From NCBI GenBank assembly GCA_002243285.1, contig CP022585.1, positions 434,001-498,000 of the forward strand: DNA of 64,000 bases, given 5' to 3'. The DNA is from Candidatus Fluviicola riflensis. GTDB taxonomy: Bacteria; Bacteroidota; Bacteroidia; Flavobacteriales_D; Crocinitomicaceae. This document shows, in pieces, positions 59,608 through 64,000 of this stretch (position 1 is its first letter; every line of letters begins with the position of its first letter). A model generated the notes under the pieces. It was not told the origin of the DNA and did not search any database. It saw nothing but the letters and a program-made list of their open reading frames with translations. Both the position numbers and the translations under genes were made by a program.

Positions 59608-61064
59608 TAAAGTTAAACGACATAGCATCAGCAACAACAGTCAACTCGTGGATCGGTCCGCAAGATGCTGCTGTGTCGGCAATTGTGTTCGACTCGCGCA
59701 AAGCTGTTGCGGGAACGGTGTTTGTGGCCATGAAGGGAACCAAAGCCGACGGGCACGATTTCCTTTCGCAGGTAATCACCCAGGGCTGCACGGCAATTGT
59801 GACCGAAAAAACAATCGATTCTCCGGCTGATGTAACGCAATTGGTGGTTCCCGATACCGGAAAAGCATTGGGAGAATTGGCGCATGCATTTTACGGTTCG
59901 CCATCAGATGAATTGATCCTTGTTGGCATTACCGGAACCAACGGAAAAACAACTTGCACAACGTTGCTGCACCGCTTGTACACAAATCTCGGCTACAAAG
60001 TAGGCTTGTTGTCTACGGTAGTGAATCTTATTGGTGACGAAGCGGTTCCTGCTACGCATACCACACCTGATCCGGTAGCGTTGAACGCTTTATTGGCGGA
60101 TATGGTCGCGCAGGGTTGCTCGCACTGTTTCATGGAAGTGAGTTCGCATGCTGTGTCGCAAAACCGCATTGCCGGGTTGAATTTCAAAGGTGGCGCGTTT
60201 ACCAACATCACGCACGATCATTTGGATTACCACGGCACGTTCAAGGCTTACATTGAAGCGAAAAAAGGATTCTTCGACAATTTGGCGAAAGGAACATTTG
60301 CCCTCACGAATGCCGATGATAAAAACGGAATGGTGATGGTGCAAAACACCAAAGCAACCATTTCCACTTACGCCATGAAAAGTCACGCCGACTACATGGT
60401 GAAAGTGCTTGAAAATAGTTTCGGCGGATTGGTGCTGACCATCAACGGAACTGAAGTCTGGACGCGGTTGATCGGCGATTTTAATGCTTACAATCTCACA
60501 ACGGTCTTCGGGATTACCCAATTGCTGGACGAAGACGCAACGGAAGTATTGACTGTTTTAAGTCGCCTGGAATCGGTTGACGGCCGCTTTCAGTTTACCC
60601 AAAGCGCCGGATCGGTCACAGCTATCGTGGATTACGCACACACGCCGGATGCTTTGCTGAACGTGCTGAAAACCATTGAAAATATCCGCACGCGCAACGA
60701 GCAGGTGATCACGGTTGTTGGTTGCGGTGGCGACAGGGATGCACTAAAACGTCCGGAAATGGCGCGCATTGCCTGTGAATTGAGCGACAAAGTGATCCTG
60801 ACGTCCGACAATCCGCGGTCGGAAGATCCGCAAGCCATTCTCGACGAAATGGAAAAAGGCGTAGAACCGCAGCATTTCATGAAAGTGTTGACGATTCAAG
60901 ATCGTGAACAAGCTATTAAAACCGCGGTTGCCCTGGCGCAGCCCAAAGATATTATCCTCGTTGCGGGGAAAGGACATGAAAAATACCAGGAAATCAAAGG
61001 CGTGAAACATCCGTTCGACGATTTCCAACTAGTGGAAACATACTTTACTAAACTAAACAAATGA
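59604..61064 (+). CDS. murE: UDP-MurNAc-tripeptide synthetase MurE
   Basis: The 486-residue ligase has the N-terminal MurE domain (SAIVFDSRKAVAGTVFVAMKG), the P-loop GITGTNGKTTCTTLLHRLY near 111-129, HTTPDPVALNALLADMV, SSHAVSQNRIAGLNFKG, and VVGCGGDRDALKRPEMARIA. The DNPRSEDP motif selects meso-diaminopimelate. It adds this amino acid to UDP-MurNAc-L-Ala-D-Glu with ATP. A 173-nt gap with repeats separates it from mraY, the only real gap inside the cluster. Confidence 0.95.
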   Translation: MIKLNDIASATTVNSWIGPQDAAVSAIVFDSRKAVAGTVFVAMKGTKADGHDFLSQVITQGCTAIVTEKTIDSPADVTQLVVPDTGKALGELAHAFYGSPSDELILVGITGTNGKTTCTTLLHRLYTNLGYKVGLLSTVVNLIGDEAVPATHTTPDPVALNALLADMVAQGCSHCFMEVSSHAVSQNRIAGLNFKGGAFTNITHDHLDYHGTFKAYIEAKKGFFDNLAKGTFALTNADDKNGMVMVQNTKATISTYAMKSHADYMVKVLENSFGGLVLTINGTEVWTRLIGDFNAYNLTTVFGITQLLDEDATEVLTVLSRLESVDGRFQFTQSAGSVTAIVDYAHTPDALLNVLKTIENIRTRNEQVITVVGCGGDRDALKRPEMARIACELSDKVILTSDNPRSEDPQAILDEMEKGVEPQHFMKVLTIQDREQAIKTAVALAQPKDIILVAGKGHEKYQEIKGVKHPFDDFQLVETYFTKLNK

Positions 61065-61237
61065 TGAATGCAATTTCTACGAATCAATCAACACTATTTG
61101 GGCATAAAGCGTGTCCGTTAGGCACGCAAAAAATTAGTGCATTCGTGAGAAAAGCTAAGTCAAACATGTCCATTGAATGTGCGAATTCATGAGCACATCA
61201 GTGGGAAACAAAACAACAATACTAAACTGAATAAATA
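61065..61237. repeat. Repeat-bearing gap inside the dcw operon
   Basis: It contains the hairpin GCGTG-TCCGTTAGG-CACGC (61109-61127) followed by AAAAA, the counterpart of 13751-13774. The rest (AATGCAATTTCTACGAAT, ATTCGTGAGAAAAG) has short inverted words. No gene and no clear promoter are seen. Confidence 0.65.
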
Positions 61238-62488
61238 ATGTTAACGTACCTCTTTGATTATCTCGAACAACTGGATTTTCCCGGAGCAGGATTGTTTCAA
61301 TACATTTCCTTCCGTGCGGCAATGGCGTTGATTACCTCGCTTATCGTTTCGATCATTTTCGGAAAACGACTGATCAACCTGTTGCGTCGTCAGCAGATCG
61401 GCGAAACCGTGCGTGATTTGGGATTGGCCGGACAAATTGAAAAATCGGGAACACCAACCATGGGTGGAATCATCATCCTGAGCGCCATCCTTATTCCAAC
61501 CTTGTTGTTCGCCAAACTGCACAATATTTATGTGGTCACCATGATCATTGCTACCGTTTGGCTCGGCGCGATCGGTTTCCTCGATGATTACATCAAAGTC
61601 TTTAAGAAAAACAAAGAAGGTCTTGCCGGCCGTTTTAAGATCATCGGACAAATCGGTGTGGGAATTATCGTGGGTTGCATTATGTATTTCCACCCCGATG
61701 TACAGGTACACAAACGCGTGGATACCGATTACAAACTACAGGCGGGCGAAAGTTTTGTGACACATCAGCACACGAGCGAGAAAACAGACACCATTCCTGC
61801 CAAATGGATCGAAACACGTGATATGACCACAACCATTCCGTTCATCAACAACAACGAATTCAACTACAACTGGTTGATCGGTGATTTTGATAAATCGTAC
61901 GGCTGGTTGCTGTTCATTCCATTGGTGATTGTGATCGTGATCGCGGTTTCCAACGGTGCCAATATGACCGACGGACTCGACGGACTCGCAACCGGAACCA
62001 GTGCCATTGCCGGAATCGCGCTGGCTATCCTGGCCTACGTGACCTCCAATATTCGCTTCGCGGATTACCTCGATGTGATGTATGTCCCCTACGCCGAGGA
62101 ACTCGTGATTTTCATAGCCGCCTTTGTGGGAGCGTGCATCGGATTTTTGTGGTACAACAGTTACCCGGCTCAGGTATTTATGGGCGATACCGGAAGTTTG
62201 GCCCTTGGTGGAATCATCGCTGTGTTTGCGATTTCCATTCGTAAGGAATTACTGATCCCGGTATTGTGCGGCATTTTCCTTATCGAGAATTTATCGGTGA
62301 TCATGCAGGTCGGTTATTTCAAATACAGCAAGAAACGAAGTGGTGCTGGCAAGCGGATTTTCCTCATGGCCCCGCTGCATCACCATTACCAGAAAAAAGG
62401 ACTCCATGAAGCGAAAATCGTATCGCGCTTCTGGATCGTAGCCGTATTGCTCGCAGTAGTCACCATTGTAACCCTGAAACTCCGTTAA
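61238..62488 (+). CDS. mraY: Phospho-MurNAc-pentapeptide transferase MraY
   Basis: The 416-residue protein has about ten membrane segments. It shows the catalytic Asp motifs [17 protein letters not shown] and [24 protein letters not shown], and the His motif [13 protein letters not shown] loop near 160-200 ([19 protein letters not shown]) is longer than in proteobacterial MraY, as is common in Bacteroidota. It forms lipid I from UDP-MurNAc-pentapeptide and undecaprenyl phosphate. The murD start overlaps its stop. Confidence 0.95.
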   Translation: MLTYLFDYLEQLDFPGAGLFQYISFRAAMALITSLIVSIIFGKRLINLLRRQQIGETVRDLGLAGQIEKSGTPTMGGIIILSAILIPTLLFAKLHNIYVVTMIIATVWLGAIGFLDDYIKVFKKNKEGLAGRFKIIGQIGVGIIVGCIMYFHPDVQVHKRVDTDYKLQAGESFVTHQHTSEKTDTIPAKWIETRDMTTTIPFINNNEFNYNWLIGDFDKSYGWLLFIPLVIVIVIAVSNGANMTDGLDGLATGTSAIAGIALAILAYVTSNIRFADYLDVMYVPYAEELVIFIAAFVGACIGFLWYNSYPAQVFMGDTGSLALGGIIAVFAISIRKELLIPVLCGIFLIENLSVIMQVGYFKYSKKRSGAGKRIFLMAPLHHHYQKKGLHEAKIVSRFWIVAVLLAVVTIVTLKLR

Positions 62489-63831
62489 TGGACTTGAACA
62501 CCAAAATAGTAGTGATTTTGGGCGCCGGCGAAAGCGGTGTCGGAGCAGCCATTTTAGCGCAAGCGAAAGGGGCGAAGGTCTTCGTGTCCGATTACGGGAC
62601 CGTGAAACCATCGTTTCAGCAGGAATTAGGTGAATACGGTTTGGAATGGGAACAAGGAACACATTCCATGGAGCGCATTCTGGAAGCTGATCTCATCGTG
62701 AAATCGCCGGGCATTCCGGAAAAAACACCCGTGATGAAAGCCATTCGCGAAAAAGGGATCAAAGTGGTTTCCGAAATCGAGCTGGCGGGCTATTTCACCA
62801 CGGCAAAAAAAGTGTGCATCACAGGAAGCAACGGAAAAACGACCACCACCATGATGATTCATCACCTGCTCACCAAAGCCGGAATGAATGTGGGATTGGC
62901 CGGAAACGTGGGCTACAGTTTTGCCAAACAGGTTGCATTGGAAAACAAGGAAATCTATGTGTTGGAACTGAGTTCATTTCAGCTCGATGACATGGAAGAT
63001 TTCCGCGCTGATATTGCCATTCTTACCAACATAACACCCGATCATTTGGATCGGTACGAATACAACATGCAATTGTACGTGGATTCAAAATTCCGCATTC
63101 TGCAAAACCAGACTGCCGAAGATTATTTCATCTACAATGCCGATGATCCGATCATCAACGCCGAACTGGAGAAACGCTCCATAGCGTCACAATTGCTTCC
63201 GTTTTCGTTGACTAAAACCTTCGAAAAAGGAGCTTACATAGCAAACAAACAACTCATCATAAACTTTAACAATCAGTTCATTATGTCTATACATGATTTA
63301 GCACTAAAGGGTAAACACAACACCCAAAATTCACTAGCTTCAGGGTTAGCCGGTCGCTTGTTGGATATCCGCAAGGATGTTGTGCGCGAAAGTCTGTCAG
63401 ACTTCGTCAATGTGGAACACCGTTTGGAGTTCGTGGCCAAAGTATGTGGCATCGAATTCATCAACGATTCCAAAGCTACCAATGTCAATTCAACCTGGTT
63501 TGCCTTGGAAAGCATGGAAAACCCGACGGTTTGGATCGTAGGTGGTGTCGACAAAGGCAACGACTACAGCGAATTGACCGAATTGGTCAAAGAAAAAGTA
63601 AAAGCCATCATCTGTTTGGGGAAAGACAACCAGAAGATCATCGATGCTTTTTCAGGTATGGTAGAAACCATCGTAGAAGCAGGTTCCGCAATGGAAGCGG
63701 TGGCTTACGGTTATCGTTTGGCCAAAAAAGACGAAACGGTATTGTTGTCGCCATGCTGCGCGAGTTTCGACTTGTTCGAAAATTACGAGGACCGTGGTAA
63801 TCAGTTCAAGCAGGCAGTTCGTTCGCTTTAA
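62488..63831 (+). CDS. murD: UDP-MurNAc-L-alanine:D-glutamate ligase MurD
   Basis: The 447-residue cytoplasmic ligase has an N-terminal UDP-binding domain (VVILGAGESGVGAAILA), the P-loop VCITGSNGKTTTTMMIHHLL near 109-128, ELSSFQLDDMEDFRADIAILTNITPDHLDRY, and FINDSKATNVNSTWFALE, VWIVGGVDKGNDY and SPCCASFDLFENYEDRG. It adds D-Glu to UDP-MurNAc-L-Ala. It overlaps mraY by one base. Confidence 0.95.
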   Translation: MDLNTKIVVILGAGESGVGAAILAQAKGAKVFVSDYGTVKPSFQQELGEYGLEWEQGTHSMERILEADLIVKSPGIPEKTPVMKAIREKGIKVVSEIELAGYFTTAKKVCITGSNGKTTTTMMIHHLLTKAGMNVGLAGNVGYSFAKQVALENKEIYVLELSSFQLDDMEDFRADIAILTNITPDHLDRYEYNMQLYVDSKFRILQNQTAEDYFIYNADDPIINAELEKRSIASQLLPFSLTKTFEKGAYIANKQLIINFNNQFIMSIHDLALKGKHNTQNSLASGLAGRLLDIRKDVVRESLSDFVNVEHRLEFVAKVCGIEFINDSKATNVNSTWFALESMENPTVWIVGGVDKGNDYSELTELVKEKVKAIICLGKDNQKIIDAFSGMVETIVEAGSAMEAVAYGYRLAKKDETVLLSPCCASFDLFENYEDRGNQFKQAVRSL

Positions 63832-63840
63832 TCGGTTGTC

Positions 63841-64000
63841 ATGAATACAAAGCAGCAAACAGGCCAGGCTCAATCCCTGCTCGATGCCCGTCAGGAAGCG
63901 CTCAAAGCTGCCGAAAGACAGTCGTTGCGCCCGTTGGGGAAACTGTGGGGAATGGATGTGTTTACGTGGTACAATCCGTCGGTGTATGAACTTTCGGCTA
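63841..64000 (+). CDS. Start of a further dcw gene, probably ftsW (cut by the window end)
   Basis: From the ATG at 63841, 9 nt after murD, 53 codons are open to the end of the window (MNTKQQTGQAQSLLDARQEAL, then LRPLGKLWGMDVFTWYNPSVYELSA). Only the N-terminal cytoplasmic part is visible, without the membrane segments that would identify it. In Bacteroidota the gene after murD is normally ftsW, so this is the likely identity by position alone. Confidence 0.6.
   Translation, partial: MNTKQQTGQAQSLLDARQEALKAAERQSLRPLGKLWGMDVFTWYNPSVYELSA

Overview
The window reads as chromosomal DNA of a Bacteroidota, most likely a flavobacterium of the Crocinitomicaceae/Fluviicola type (inference, no database was searched). 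The signs are type IX secretion C-terminal sorting domains, promoters of the form TAnnTTTG instead of a TATAAT box, lipoprotein-rich gene content, a DUF3467 protein, and a dcw cluster of bacteroidete type in which the division transpeptidase carries a PASTA domain.

Layout. 1-3 kb: a small membrane protein, an aspartyl-protease/PDZ lipoprotein and a KilA-N protein. 3-7.2 kb: a single AT-rich 1283-residue STAND NTPase gene (probable antiphage defence) bounded by GTTAGCG motifs, with a 140-nt attC-like imperfect palindrome at its 3' end. 7.2-12.6 kb, minus strand: an EamA exporter, an FGE-type protein, and two HisKA_2 histidine kinases, one paired with a STAS-like protein. 12.9-17.4 kb: DUF3467 and HMA proteins, then a three-gene operon (di-haem oxidoreductase, Rieske protein, porin). 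17.4-19.7 kb: a coiled-coil protein, zapA and rny. 19.7-35.6 kb: a surface polysaccharide locus with an epimerase, two flippases, a polymerase, an amidotransferase/HisH/HisF trio, glycosyltransferases, an O-antigen ligase, an aminotransferase and an initiating sugar transferase, interrupted by three tandem paralogous lipoproteins.

35.7-54.9 kb is mixed. It holds small membrane and T9SS proteins, an alkyltransferase-like protein, an SDR enzyme, engB, an RluA pseudouridine synthase, an ArsR-type regulator flanked by two copies of a 72-bp repeat, two di-haem peroxidases, one of which follows an MbnP-like protein with a T9SS tail, several uncharacterised exported proteins, and an HNH endonuclease next to an AT-rich membrane protein. 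55.5-64.0 kb is the dcw cluster: mraZ, rsmH, ftsL, ftsI, murE, mraY, murD and the start of a further gene, probably ftsW. A three-unit 10-bp repeat typical of MraZ autoregulation precedes mraZ.

Many intergenic regions carry short inverted-repeat families. Some have entered coding DNA: one lies in frame in the signal-peptide region of the porin, and four perfect hairpins lie in the N-terminal extension of FtsL. No tRNA, rRNA, CRISPR array, transposase or integrase was seen.
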